Shown here: positions 18,531-27,509 of the stretch, piece after piece
Layout: each line of letters starts with the position of its first letter
Numbering within the stretch: position 1 is the stretch's first letter
From: Glycomyces amatae
GTDB lineage: Bacteria > Actinomycetota > Actinomycetes > Mycobacteriales > Micromonosporaceae
Reading direction: 5' to 3'
DNA: 64,000 nucleotides
Assembly: GCF_020991375.1 (NCBI RefSeq)
Contig: NZ_JAJLQZ010000007.1
Span: 1 to 64,000 of the forward strand
Notes under the pieces: generated by a model
Told to the model about the DNA's origin: nothing
What the model saw: the letters and a program-made list of their open reading frames with translations, nothing else
Databases searched by the model: none
Program-made: the position numbers and the translations under genes

Positions 18531-18962
18531 ATGACGAGCCAACGCGGTGCGAACACCTCCGAAACCCCCGGCACAGGACAGGACCTCGCCCCGCTCAGCG
18601 GGCGGTTCGTCGCGGTGCTCATCGACTGGATCGCCTGCCTGGTCCTCTCCTACCTCATCGACTGGGCCACCGGCGTCCGCATCGAACTGGCCGACGTCAA
18701 CCAGGTCCCGGCTGGCCTGTTCCTGCTCTACTACGCCTTCAGCCTCGCCGTCGGCACCCAGACCCTCGGCATGGCGCTCATGCGGATCGCGTGCGTCTCG
18801 GCCTCCGACGGCGGACGGCTCCCCCTGTGGCGGTCCATCCTGCGGGCGCTCCTGCTCTCCCTGGTGCTCCCGGCCCTGACCGCCCTGTTCCACCCCTACC
18901 ACCGGGGCCTGCACGACCTGGCCGCCGACTCGGTCATGCTCCGCACCGGCAGCGGCCGCTGA
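18531..18962 (+). CDS. RDD-family membrane protein
   Basis: 143 residues with the RDD motif region (RFVAVLIDWIAC) and three membrane segments; QTLGMALMRI and HRGLHDLAADSVML are typical RDD features. It is divergent from glnA, a neighbourhood also seen in other actinomycetes. The -10 TAGACT (18519-18524) is six bases before the ATG, so the mRNA is probably leaderless. Function is unknown. Confidence 0.85.
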   Translation: MTSQRGANTSETPGTGQDLAPLSGRFVAVLIDWIACLVLSYLIDWATGVRIELADVNQVPAGLFLLYYAFSLAVGTQTLGMALMRIACVSASDGGRLPLWRSILRALLLSLVLPALTALFHPYHRGLHDLAADSVMLRTGSGR

Positions 18963-18988
18963 GGCCCGCCGCGACCGGCGGCTCCACG

Positions 18989-20434
18989 TCAGCTCCGCTG
19001 CAACCAGCGGACGAGCAGCGGCGACGGCACCGGATAGGCCCCCTCGCGGCGCACCCGCATCGCGACCTCCTGGTCGGAGGAGACCACCACGACGGGCCGG
19101 CCCTCGGGCTCGACCCGCGCCAGCTCGACCACGACGTCGTCCGCGATCTGGCCCTTGGCGCTGAACAGCACCCGCACCCCCCGGGCCGAGGGCTTCGCGC
19201 CGAAGATCGGGTCGGCGCCGTCGAACACCACCGTGATCTCCGCGTTCGTCTGCGCCGCGACCGCCCCCAGGCCCTGCACGAGCCGGTTGCGCTGCTGCTC
19301 CAGCGTCAGCGTCTCGCCCCACGCCGAGATGGTCACGTTGTAGCCGTCGACGATCAGGTGCGGGTTCGGCAGCGCCAGCAGGTGGTCGAGGCGCTGCGGA
19401 TCGGTCTGGTCCAGGCCCCGCGACCCCTCCACGGACCGCTCCTGCGGGTCGTCGCAGTACTCGTCGGCGACGTAGTCCGCCGGGCGGTCGGCGGCCGGCT
19501 CCAGGCCCAGCTCGCGCCGCAGCCCGGTCGCGGTGCCCGACAGGGTGTCCAGCAGCAGCCACAGCCGGGCCGAGGTCAGTCGCTCGTGCTCGCGCTCGGC
19601 CTTGCGGGCCCGCTCCAGCGAGGACCGCAGCGACGCCGCCTCCGCCTCCAGGCGGCGGCGCTCGGAGCGCCGCTCCGCGTCGAGGTGCTTGAGCCGCCCC
19701 CGCTCGGCGGCGAGGTCCCCGGCGGTCTTCTGCGCCCGCTCCTCGGCCTCCTTGAGGTCGCGGCGGGCCCGGCGCAGCTCCTCCTGGAGGACCGCGGCGG
19801 CCCCGCGCTGGTCGGTCAGGGCCGAGCGCAGCTTGGCGTTCTCCTTCTCCAGCGCCGCCGCCCGCTTCGCGGCCGCCTCGTCGGGCGCCTCCGCCGGAGG
19901 CGGCTCCGGCGCCTCCTTGACGGCCGTGGACGCGGTCGCGATGAGCTCGCGCCACCCCTCGGGCCGCAGCAGGTACGCCAGGGCCGCGACCTCGGCGGCG
20001 TCGGCCATCGGCGAGACCTCCCCGCCGGACGCGATCGCGGCGACCAGCGGCGAATCGGTCGAGGCCAGCACCTCGGCCAGGCCCTCCCGGAACCCGCCGT
20101 CGGCCGACAGCGCGGCCGCGAGCTCGCCCTTGGCGAGCTTGGCGCGCTTGGCCGGACTGAACTTCAGGAAGCGGCGCAGCCGCGCCGGGACCCTCCCCGG
20201 CGCCAGCCCCGGCATGGCGACCGCGGCGATCTCGACGGCCCTGCGCCGCACCGGCTCGGCCAGGAACACCGCCGTGCCCGCGTCGGCCGCGTCCCGTTCG
20301 GCGGGGTCCCCCTCGCCCGCCTCTCCCGCGCCGGAGCCGTCGCCGCAGGCGGCCTCGGCCGCCGGGTCGGCACCCGCTCGGGCCGCCGGTCCCGGGGCCT
20401 CGTCGCCGCTCGCCTGGCCGCTCAACATAGGCAC
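18989..20434 (-). CDS. NYN-domain RNA-binding/nuclease-like protein with coiled coil
   Basis: 481 residues (GTG start; an in-frame ATG lies two codons later). An acidic low-complexity N-terminus is followed by a helical domain, a long coiled coil (about 190-290, rich in Glu, Arg and Ala) and a C-terminal NYN/YacP domain from about residue 355. That domain holds LIVDGYNV, VFDGADP and VVVSSDQEV, with the acidic residues of PIN-like nucleases. The closest relatives known to me are the Rae1/YacP-type ribosome-associated endonucleases, though the actinomycete version with a coiled coil is not characterised. It is convergent with the RDD gene. Confidence 0.75.
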   Translation of the reverse strand: MPMLSGQASGDEAPGPAARAGADPAAEAACGDGSGAGEAGEGDPAERDAADAGTAVFLAEPVRRRAVEIAAVAMPGLAPGRVPARLRRFLKFSPAKRAKLAKGELAAALSADGGFREGLAEVLASTDSPLVAAIASGGEVSPMADAAEVAALAYLLRPEGWRELIATASTAVKEAPEPPPAEAPDEAAAKRAAALEKENAKLRSALTDQRGAAAVLQEELRRARRDLKEAEERAQKTAGDLAAERGRLKHLDAERRSERRRLEAEAASLRSSLERARKAEREHERLTSARLWLLLDTLSGTATGLRRELGLEPAADRPADYVADEYCDDPQERSVEGSRGLDQTDPQRLDHLLALPNPHLIVDGYNVTISAWGETLTLEQQRNRLVQGLGAVAAQTNAEITVVFDGADPIFGAKPSARGVRVLFSAKGQIADDVVVELARVEPEGRPVVVVSSDQEVAMRVRREGAYPVPSPLLVRWLQRS

Positions 20435-20556
20435 CAGTGTGCCATCGCCGTCACAGCGCGCCGGGGCCGACCGGCGCCCTTCACCGGCCCGTCGTCCCGG
20501 ATCGCCGCACGAGGCCCGGGAGCGTGTCAGACTGGTGCGGTCATGAAGGGGGCATG

Positions 20557-21693
20557 ATGAGCCGGACGTTGCTGGTCACCAACGATTTCCCGCCCCGCCG
20601 CGGCGGCATCCAGACCTTCGTGCACGGCATGGCCCTGCGCCTGCCCTCCGACGACCTCGTCGTGTACACCTCCACGTCCCCCGGCTGGGCCGAGTTCGAC
20701 GCCGCCCAGCCCTTCACCGTCGTCCGCGACCGCACCGCGATGCTGCTGCCCACCCCCAGGGTCGCCCGCGCCGTCACCGACCTCGCGCGCGAGCACCGCT
20801 GCGACCGGGTCTGGTTCGGCGCCGCCGCCCCGCTCGGACTCCTGGCCGCGGGCCTCAAGCGCGACACCGGGATCGAGCGGGCCATCGCCCTGACGCACGG
20901 CCACGAGGTCGGATGGGCCGCGATGCCGGGCACGCGGGCCCTGCTCGGCCGCATCGCGGCGTCGCTCGACGTCATGACCTACCTCGGCGACTACACCCAC
21001 CGGCGCATCGCCCCCGTCGCCGGGCACCTGACGCGGCTGGAGCAGCTCACGTTCGGGATCGACGCCGAGACCTTCCACCCCGGCGTGGACGGCTCCCCGG
21101 TGCGCCGCCGCCACGGACTCGAGGGCCTGCCGGTCATCGTGTGCGTCTCGCGGCTGGTGCCGCGCAAGGGCCAGGACATGCTCATCGCGGCGCTCCCGCA
21201 GGTGCGCCGGCGCCTCGGGAGGGACGTGCGGCTGCTTGTCGTCGGGCAGGGCCCCTACGGGCACCGGCTGCGCGCCATGGCCCGCGAGCACGGCGTCGCC
21301 GACGCCGTGGTCTTCACCGGCGGCGTGCCCGAGCACGAGCTGGCCGCGCACTTCGCGGCCGGCGACGTCTTCGCGATGCCCTGCCGCACGCGGCGGCGCG
21401 GCCTCGACGTCGAAGGGCTCGGGGCGGTGTTCCTCGAGGCGGCGGCCTCCGGGCTGCCGGTGATCGCGGGGGACTCGGGCGGCGCGCCGGACACGGTGCT
21501 GCACGGCCGGTCCGGCTGGGTCGTCGACGGCCGCGACACCGCGGAGATCGCCCGCCGGCTCGTGCAGGTGCTCGGCGACCCGCCGCTGGCCCGGAGGCTG
21601 GGGGCGGCGAGCCGCGAGTGGGCCCTGAGCGAGTGGACCTGGGAGCGCCAGGCCGGGCGCCTCGAGGGGATGCTCTACGGCGAGACGGTCTGA
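20557..21693 (+). CDS. pimB: GT4 mannosyltransferase PimB'
   Basis: 378 residues. The N-terminus MSRTLLVTNDFPPRRGGIQTFVH is the PimB' signature (GT-B fold, acceptor side). Donor-side motifs include SRLVPRKGQD, GQGPYGHRL and the GT4 E-x7-E stretch EGLGAVFLEAAASG. PimB' adds the second mannose to phosphatidylinositol mannosides at the inner membrane leaflet. An ATG three bases earlier is possible, but GAAGGG spacing favours this one. A four-codon mini-ORF (ATG at 20543, stop overlapping the start) lies in front and may couple translation. Confidence 0.85.
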   Translation: MSRTLLVTNDFPPRRGGIQTFVHGMALRLPSDDLVVYTSTSPGWAEFDAAQPFTVVRDRTAMLLPTPRVARAVTDLAREHRCDRVWFGAAAPLGLLAAGLKRDTGIERAIALTHGHEVGWAAMPGTRALLGRIAASLDVMTYLGDYTHRRIAPVAGHLTRLEQLTFGIDAETFHPGVDGSPVRRRHGLEGLPVIVCVSRLVPRKGQDMLIAALPQVRRRLGRDVRLLVVGQGPYGHRLRAMAREHGVADAVVFTGGVPEHELAAHFAAGDVFAMPCRTRRRGLDVEGLGAVFLEAAASGLPVIAGDSGGAPDTVLHGRSGWVVDGRDTAEIARRLVQVLGDPPLARRLGAASREWALSEWTWERQAGRLEGMLYGETV

Positions 21694-21699
21694 GCGGCC

Positions 21700-21721
21700 G
21701 CGCCCGGCGGCGGCCGGGCGC
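21700..21721 (+). terminator. Terminator after pimB
   Basis: A perfect 9-bp stem GCGCCCGGC/GCCGGGCGC with loop GGCG lies seven bases after the stop. A second small hairpin (CACCCTC/GAGGGTG) lies at 21770-21787 in the gap before the convergent response regulator. Confidence 0.7.
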
Positions 21722-21884
21722 GAGGGGCCTCCCGCGCCCGCCCGCCGCCTGCTCCTCACCGAAAGGGACCACCCTCTCACGAGGGTGCGACGATTCGGCG
21801 TTTCGGCAGGTCGCAGGGCGGGGCGGCGTCCTCGGGTTCGGGCGCGGTCGTGCCGGCGGGCCGCGGGGCCGGTGCTCCCGGGGG

Positions 21885-22556
21885 TCAGAACTTCGGCTGG
21901 TCGGGGGCTTCCAGGAGGCCGAGCTTCAGGGCGGTCATGAGGGCCTGTGCGCGGTTGCCCGCGCCGAGCTTCTCGTACAGCTTCGAGATGTGCGTCTTCG
22001 CCGTCGACTCCGAGACGTACAGCTGCTTCGCGATCCCCGCGACCGACAGGCCGTCGGCGAGGAGCTTCAGCACCTGCGACTCGCGGGGGGACAGCTGCGG
22101 CCCGGTCGGGGTCAGGCGCCGCTGCATCGCCTCGGCCAGGTCCGCGGCGCTGAACGCCGTCGGGTTCGCGGCCGCGTGGCGCGCCGCCGACACGACGTCG
22201 TTGGCGGGGGCCGACTTCGGCACGAACGCCGAGGCGCCCGCGTCGAGCGCCCCGAACAGCTGGTCGTCTCCGGCGTACATGGTGAGCACCACGATCCCCA
22301 TGTTCGGGTGCGCCTTGCGGAGCTTGCGGGTCGCGTCGAGCCCCGACCCGTCGGGCAGGCGCAGGTCCATGATCACCACGCTGGGCATGAGCGAGGAGGC
22401 CTGCCGGAGGGCGTCGGCGGCGGTGTCGGCCTCGCCCACCACCTCGAACTCGGGGTCGCGGTCGAAGGCATGCCGGAGACCCTTGCGGATCAGGTCGTGG
22501 TCGTCGACGATCAGGACCGTGGTCTGACCGGTCGTCTCCAGCGCGTCAGCGTTCAT
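21885..22556 (-). CDS. NarL/FixJ-family response regulator
   Basis: 223 residues. Receiver domain with the acidic pair DD at 18-19, phosphoacceptor Asp64 (MDLRLPDG) and Lys in PKSAPA; LuxR-type helix-turn-helix at about 155-215 (LSPRESQVLKLLADGLS). GGAGAG precedes the ATG. It lies 12 bp downstream of the histidine kinase gene on the same strand, so the two form a cognate pair. The neighbourhood with acyl-CoA synthetase, glucokinase and PimB' recalls the MacRS region of Streptomyces; that orthology is an inference. Confidence 0.9.
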   Translation of the reverse strand: MNADALETTGQTTVLIVDDHDLIRKGLRHAFDRDPEFEVVGEADTAADALRQASSLMPSVVIMDLRLPDGSGLDATRKLRKAHPNMGIVVLTMYAGDDQLFGALDAGASAFVPKSAPANDVVSAARHAAANPTAFSAADLAEAMQRRLTPTGPQLSPRESQVLKLLADGLSVAGIAKQLYVSESTAKTHISKLYEKLGAGNRAQALMTALKLGLLEAPDQPKF

Positions 22557-22568
22557 GCGTGTCTCTCC

Positions 22569-24335
22569 TCATTGGCTTCCGCGGCCACCACCGCGGTCGG
22601 GCCGTCGGGCCGGCTGTTCAGTTCTGGCAGTGCGGTCGGCGGCCGCCCAGGCCGCGGACCCCGGGCGCGGGGCCTCGGTCCGCGGGGTGGGCCGCGCACC
22701 CGCGTTGAGCACGACCGCCACCGTCGTCCCGTGCGGCTGGTGCGGGCGGATCTCCAGGGAACCGCGGATCCGCTCGGCCCGCTCGCTCATGATCGCCAGT
22801 CCGTAGCGCCCCTCGGCCGCCTCGCCGGAGAGCCCCTGGCCGTCGTCGGTCACCTCGATCCGCGTGTAAGGCGGGTCCACCTCGCACGTCACCCACAGGT
22901 TCTCGGCCCGCGCGTGCTTGCGGGCGTTCGTGATCGCCTCCTGCGCGATCCGCAGCAGCTCGGCCTCGGTGCTCGCGGGGAGCCGCGCACCGCCCTCGTC
23001 GAGCGACAGGTGCACCCGCAGGCCCGCGGAGGCGCCCACAGTACGAGCATAGTCCGCGATCGCGGAGGCCAGGCCTCCCTGACGGTCGACGTTCGAGCGC
23101 AGCTCGAACAGGGAGAACCGCAGCTCGGTCACCAACCGGGTCACCTCGCTGCGCAGGTCCTCCAGCTCGCCCCTGGCCTCCCCGGCCTCGGGCGGCATGA
23201 TCGCCATGGCGTTGTCGATGCCGTAGCCGAGCATCGCCAGCTCCTGGGCGATGCCGTCGTGGATCTCGCGGGCCAGGCGCTGGCGCTCCTCGGTGGTCGC
23301 CATGGACCGCACGTCCTCGAACAGGAGCGCGGTCTCCAGCCGCAGGGCCGCGCCCTTGGTGCGGTCCTCGGCGGCGCTGACGGTCTCGGGGCCGAACGCG
23401 GCGGGGTCGTCGGACTCGATCGCGACGAGCCCGACGGTGCGGCCCTCGGCGACCAGCGGGATGACCAGGGACGCGACCGGCCCCTGCGTCGAGCGCGAGA
23501 GCGGGACCTGCCCGGACTGCGGCTTCTGCCCGGCCCAGGCGTCGGCCAGGAGCGAGTTGAGCTGCGGGGAGGTCTCCCAGTCGACGCGCTGGTCGGCGTG
23601 CTGGGCGAGCACGACCAGGCGGCGGCCGGAGGCGGCCGAGAGGACGGCGGCGCGGGCGACGCCGGGGACGCGGGCGGCGGCGTCGACGATCTCGGTCGCG
23701 ATCCCGCCGGGGTCGAGCGTGGAGCCGGGGAGCTGCCGGGCGACCACGCGCAACTGGGTGAGCAGGGCCGCGGCCTCGGCGTACGGCAGCTGCGAGTGGT
23801 GCATGTCGGAGGAGCGCGAGCGGCGCAGCCACCAGGCGCCGACGGCCGAGGCGAGGCCGAAGGCGATCGCGACGGCCACGGTCGTGACGTAGGTGTCGCG
23901 GTCGAAGGGCGCGATCCGCGGGACCTGGACGACGAGCCCGACGGCCGCGACCGCGACGAGCACGGGCGGCCCCCAGGTCCGCAGGCGGGCGTAGCGGCCC
24001 TCCTCGCCGGAGGGCTGCGCGGCCGCGTCGAACGCGGCGGTCGCGAACGGCGCGATCAGGTAGGGGAGCATCCAGGCCGGGAGCCCGCCGGTGGCGAGCG
24101 TCCCGAGCACGACGACGACGACCTCGGCGAGCCGCCCGGCGGGGGCCAGGAGGCGGTGGCGGGGGAGGACCACGCCCGGGAGCGCGGCCAGGGCGAGGAT
24201 GCCGCACCAGGTGGCGGCGTCGGCGAGCCCCGTCGAGGCCCACCAGCCGAAGCCGGCGACGAGCGCGAACAGCACGCCCCGCAGCGCGACGGCGGGCAGT
24301 CGCCACTGGCGTTCGAGCACCGCCTCCTCGCCCAT
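22569..24335 (-). CDS. Sensor histidine kinase (HisKA_3 type) with GAF domain
   Basis: 588 residues. An N-terminal membrane part of about six segments (20-165) is followed by a GAF-like domain (about 195-340), a HisKA_3 dimerisation segment with phosphoacceptor His359 (LAREIHDGIAQE) and a HATPase_c domain (NARKHARA, DDGQGL). The tail after residue 545 is low-complexity and Arg/Pro-rich. It should phosphorylate the adjacent response regulator. It is separated from the acyl-CoA synthetase gene by 9 bp, so all three genes are probably one operon. The signal is unknown. Confidence 0.9.
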   Translation of the reverse strand: MGEEAVLERQWRLPAVALRGVLFALVAGFGWWASTGLADAATWCGILALAALPGVVLPRHRLLAPAGRLAEVVVVVLGTLATGGLPAWMLPYLIAPFATAAFDAAAQPSGEEGRYARLRTWGPPVLVAVAAVGLVVQVPRIAPFDRDTYVTTVAVAIAFGLASAVGAWWLRRSRSSDMHHSQLPYAEAAALLTQLRVVARQLPGSTLDPGGIATEIVDAAARVPGVARAAVLSAASGRRLVVLAQHADQRVDWETSPQLNSLLADAWAGQKPQSGQVPLSRSTQGPVASLVIPLVAEGRTVGLVAIESDDPAAFGPETVSAAEDRTKGAALRLETALLFEDVRSMATTEERQRLAREIHDGIAQELAMLGYGIDNAMAIMPPEAGEARGELEDLRSEVTRLVTELRFSLFELRSNVDRQGGLASAIADYARTVGASAGLRVHLSLDEGGARLPASTEAELLRIAQEAITNARKHARAENLWVTCEVDPPYTRIEVTDDGQGLSGEAAEGRYGLAIMSERAERIRGSLEIRPHQPHGTTVAVVLNAGARPTPRTEAPRPGSAAWAAADRTARTEQPARRPDRGGGRGSQ

Positions 24336-24344
24336 GGAACCTCG

Positions 24345-26138
24345 CTAACCTTTTGCGTCGTACAGCGCGTTGATCTCGCTTGAGTATTTTTCCATGACAA
24401 CGTGCCGTTTGACCTTGACCGAGGGAGTGATTTCCCCGGCTCCCTCGGACAGTTCGACCGGAATGACCCGGAAACGCTTGATCTGCTCCGCTTTCGACAC
24501 CGTCGCGTTCGCCTCGTCGACCTTCGCCTGGAGCTCGGCGAGGAGCTCGGGGTCGTCGGTGAGGTCGGCGATCGCGGTCTTGGGGTCCTTGCCGCGGCGC
24601 GAGAGCCAGTCGGGGAGCATCTCGCCGTCGACCGAGATGAGCGCCCCGATGTAGGGGCGGCCCTCGCCGACGACCATCGCGTAGGCGATGAGCGGGTGGG
24701 CGTCCATGATCTTCTCCATCGGCGCCGGGGCGACGTTCTTGCCCCCGGCGGTGACGATGATGTCCTTCTTGCGGCCGGTGATGGTCACGTAGCCGTCGTC
24801 GTCGATCTCGGCGATGTCCCCGGTGGAGAACCAGCCGTCGGCGTCGAGCACCTCGGCGGTGGCGGCGTCGTTGTTCCAGTAGCCGCCGAAGACCTGGAGG
24901 CCCTTGGCCTCGAGCTCGCCGTCCTCGGCGACGCGCAGGGCCGTGCCCGGGATCGGGCGCCCGATCGAGCCGACCTTGATGGCGGTCTCGACGTTGAGCG
25001 AGAGCACCGGCGAGGTCTCGGTGAGGCCGTACCCCTCGAAGATGGTGATGCCCGCGCCGCGGAAGAAGTGGCCCAGCTCGGGGCCGAGCGCCGCGCCGCC
25101 GGAGACCGCGGTCGAGCACTCGCCGCCCACCGCCGTCCGGATCTTGGAGTAGACGAGCACGTCCCACAGCTTGTGCCGCAGCTTCAGCATGAGCGAGGGC
25201 CCGCCGGGCTTGTCGAGCGCGCGGCTGTACTCCTTCGCCGTCACCGAGGCCTTCTCGAACAGGTGGCCCTTGCCGCCGTCGACGGCCTTCTGGTACGCCC
25301 CGGCGTACACCTTCTCGAACACGCGCGGGATCGCCAGCAGCGTCGTCGGCTTGACCACCGGCATGACCGCGGTCAGCCGGGTGCGGTCGGCGTGGGCGAT
25401 GGTCGTGCGCGACTCCATCCCGGCGAGCTGGAGGATGCGGGCCAGGACGTGCGCCAGCGACAGGAACAGCAGCATCCGGGCGCCGTCGTAGAGGACCCCG
25501 GGCACCTCGGGGACGATGTTGCGGATGTCCGCCAGGAGGTTCCGGTGGGTCAGCATGCAGCCCTTGGGGCGCCCGGTGGTGCCGGAGGTGTAGACGATGG
25601 TCGCCAGGTCGTCGGCCCGGCGGGAGGCGCGCCGCTCCTCGATGTCGACCTCGAAGTCCGCGCCGAGCGCGTTCAGGGCCCCGACGCCGCCGCCGTCGAT
25701 GGACCACACGTCCTTGACGCCGGTGCCCAGGTCCTCGATCATGTTCGCGAGCTCGGGGGTCTCGGCGATCGCGGCCACCGCGCCGGAGTCCTCGAGGATC
25801 CACTTGGTCTGGTCGGCGGAGGAGGTCTCGTAGATCGGGACCGTGACCGCGCCGGCGGCCCAGATCGCGTAGTCGAGCAGGGTCCACTCGTAGCGCGTGG
25901 CCGACATCAGGGCCACCCGGTCGCCGGGCTGCACGCCCGCGGCGGCCAGGCCCTTCGCCGCGGCGACCACCTCGCCGCGGAACGCCGGGGCCGTGACGTC
26001 CTGCCAGGTCGCCCCGTCGTCGTAGGAGCGCATGTAGAGAATGGAGGCGGGGTGGTTGTCGGCCGCGTCCCACAGCGCGGTGAGGGTGTTGTCTTCGTCG
26101 GGCACAGTCACCACGGGGGGGACGGCGAACTCGCGCAT
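24345..26138 (-). CDS. fadD: Long-chain fatty acid-CoA ligase (FadD15-like)
   Basis: 597 residues of the AMP-forming adenylate synthetase family. The P-loop-like motif IVYTSGTTGRPKG is near 177-189, GYGLTETSP and the hinge/active-site region GRKKDIIVTAGGKNVAP are present, and the C-terminal domain is complete. It activates fatty acids to acyl-CoA at the cytoplasmic membrane. It is the first gene of a putative operon with the histidine kinase and response regulator. GGAG precedes the ATG. Confidence 0.9.
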   Translation of the reverse strand: MREFAVPPVVTVPDEDNTLTALWDAADNHPASILYMRSYDDGATWQDVTAPAFRGEVVAAAKGLAAAGVQPGDRVALMSATRYEWTLLDYAIWAAGAVTVPIYETSSADQTKWILEDSGAVAAIAETPELANMIEDLGTGVKDVWSIDGGGVGALNALGADFEVDIEERRASRRADDLATIVYTSGTTGRPKGCMLTHRNLLADIRNIVPEVPGVLYDGARMLLFLSLAHVLARILQLAGMESRTTIAHADRTRLTAVMPVVKPTTLLAIPRVFEKVYAGAYQKAVDGGKGHLFEKASVTAKEYSRALDKPGGPSLMLKLRHKLWDVLVYSKIRTAVGGECSTAVSGGAALGPELGHFFRGAGITIFEGYGLTETSPVLSLNVETAIKVGSIGRPIPGTALRVAEDGELEAKGLQVFGGYWNNDAATAEVLDADGWFSTGDIAEIDDDGYVTITGRKKDIIVTAGGKNVAPAPMEKIMDAHPLIAYAMVVGEGRPYIGALISVDGEMLPDWLSRRGKDPKTAIADLTDDPELLAELQAKVDEANATVSKAEQIKRFRVIPVELSEGAGEITPSVKVKRHVVMEKYSSEINALYDAKG

Positions 26139-26468
26139 GGAAATGCTCCGTTCATGACGCCATGTTCACGGCTTTGTAAAGTGGCTCACCATCAGGTTAC
26201 CGGCGGGTCAACTTCTGTGGGAAGAGGGACTGTGAGACGGACCATGATGCTAACGGCAGCCTAGCGGAGCAGGGGTCTCTATGGCCATCGGCGTCGGCGC
26301 GCTCCTGCGATCGGGCCCGATCGGCACCGGTTCCCGGTGATACCTTCGCCAAGGGGGATGGAACAGCCGATTTCCTCGGGAATTAATCGTGCCGTAAAGT
26401 CTGTCGGTGGCCCGCAGCGTCGCGTGGCAGCCAACGCCTCAATTCCGTGAACCGCTGGAGGGACAGCA
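26139..26468. other. Divergent promoter region of fadD and glk
   Basis: About 330 bp without a gene. The right half is comparatively AT-rich around GGAATTAATCGTG (26378-26390), and TAAAGT near 26394 is a weak -10 candidate for glk. No convincing palindrome or RNA gene was seen. Confidence 0.35.
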
Positions 26469-27428
26469 GTGAGTCTGACTATCGGGGTCGACATCGGGGG
26501 CACCAAAGTCGGCGGCGGACTCGTCGACGAGAACGGCAACGTCCTCGCCACGACCCGGCGCCCCACTCCGGCGGACGACACGACCGGCGTCATCCAGGCG
26601 GTCAAGGAAGTCGTCGAAGAGCTGCGCGAAGGCCGCGAGATCGAGGCCGTCGGCATCGGCGCGGCCGGCTGGATCTCCTCGGACCGCTCCACGGTCATGC
26701 TGGCCCCCAACCTGTCCTGGAAGGACGAGCCCCTCCGCGACAAGGTCGCCGCCGTCATCGACCTCCCCGTCGTGGTCGAGAACGACGCGAACGTCGCCAT
26801 CTGGGGGGAGCACCGCTTCGGCGCCGCCAAGCAGCACCGCTCCTCGGTGCTCTACACGATCGGCACCGGCGTCGGCGGCGGCATCGTCGTCAAGGACAAC
26901 CTGCTGCGCGGCACCCACGGCGTCGCCGCCGAGATCGGCCACATCCGCTCGGTCATGCCCGACGGGCGCCGATGCGGCTGCGGGCGCACCGGCTGCCTCG
27001 AGCAGTACGCCTCCGGCCGGGCCCTGACCCGCGCCGCCCGCGACGGCGCGGCCGAGACCCCCGAGAAGGCCCCCGTCCTCCTCAAGCTCGCCGGCGGCGA
27101 CCCCGAGTCCATCAGCGGCCGCCAGGTCACCGAGGCCGCCCGCCAGGGCGACGAGGTCGCGCTGGCCGCCTTCGACGCCATCGGCTACTACCTCGGCAAC
27201 TCCGCCGCGGACATGGTCAACCTCATCGACCCCGGCGTCATCCTCATCGCCGGCGGCGTCGTGGACGCGGGCGACCTCCTGCTCGACCCGATCCGCCGCC
27301 ACTACAAGGAGGCCCTGGGCAACCGGGCCAAGGTCCCGGTGGCCGAGGTCCGCGCCGCCGAGCTCGGCTCCAAGGCCGGCGTCATCGGCGCGGCCGACCT
27401 CGCCCGCCACCGCGAGATCGTCCCCTAA
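26469..27428 (+). CDS. glk: ROK-family glucokinase
   Basis: 319 residues from a GTG start. The phosphate-binding motif IGVDIGGTKVGGGL is at the N-terminus, the sugar-binding END and GTGVGGG segments are present, and the zinc-binding ROK signature is C169-G-C171-G-R-T-G-C176. It phosphorylates glucose with ATP, and in actinomycetes it also takes part in carbon catabolite repression. It ends at a strong terminator shared with the convergent beta-helix gene. Confidence 0.93.
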   Translation: MSLTIGVDIGGTKVGGGLVDENGNVLATTRRPTPADDTTGVIQAVKEVVEELREGREIEAVGIGAAGWISSDRSTVMLAPNLSWKDEPLRDKVAAVIDLPVVVENDANVAIWGEHRFGAAKQHRSSVLYTIGTGVGGGIVVKDNLLRGTHGVAAEIGHIRSVMPDGRRCGCGRTGCLEQYASGRALTRAARDGAAETPEKAPVLLKLAGGDPESISGRQVTEAARQGDEVALAAFDAIGYYLGNSAADMVNLIDPGVILIAGGVVDAGDLLLDPIRRHYKEALGNRAKVPVAEVRAAELGSKAGVIGAADLARHREIVP

Positions 27429-27440
27429 GGCACGTGCAGC

Positions 27441-27473
27441 GGAAGGGCCGGAGCGTTCCGCTCCGGCCCTTCC
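27441..27473. terminator. Bidirectional terminator between glk and the first beta-helix gene
   Basis: Perfect 15-bp arms (27441-27455 and 27459-27473) with loop TTC, followed by a pyrimidine-rich stretch, lie between convergent stop codons. Confidence 0.85.
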
Positions 27474-27509
27474 GCCTTCCACGGCCGACCGCCGCTCACG
27501 CGCGCGGCG

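Noticed and set aside
19860-19915. A further copy of the GGAGGCG repeat within the NYN-domain gene.
   Set aside because: The similarity reflects Pro/Ala-rich coding sequence; there is no tandem unit and no TAAGCAG core.
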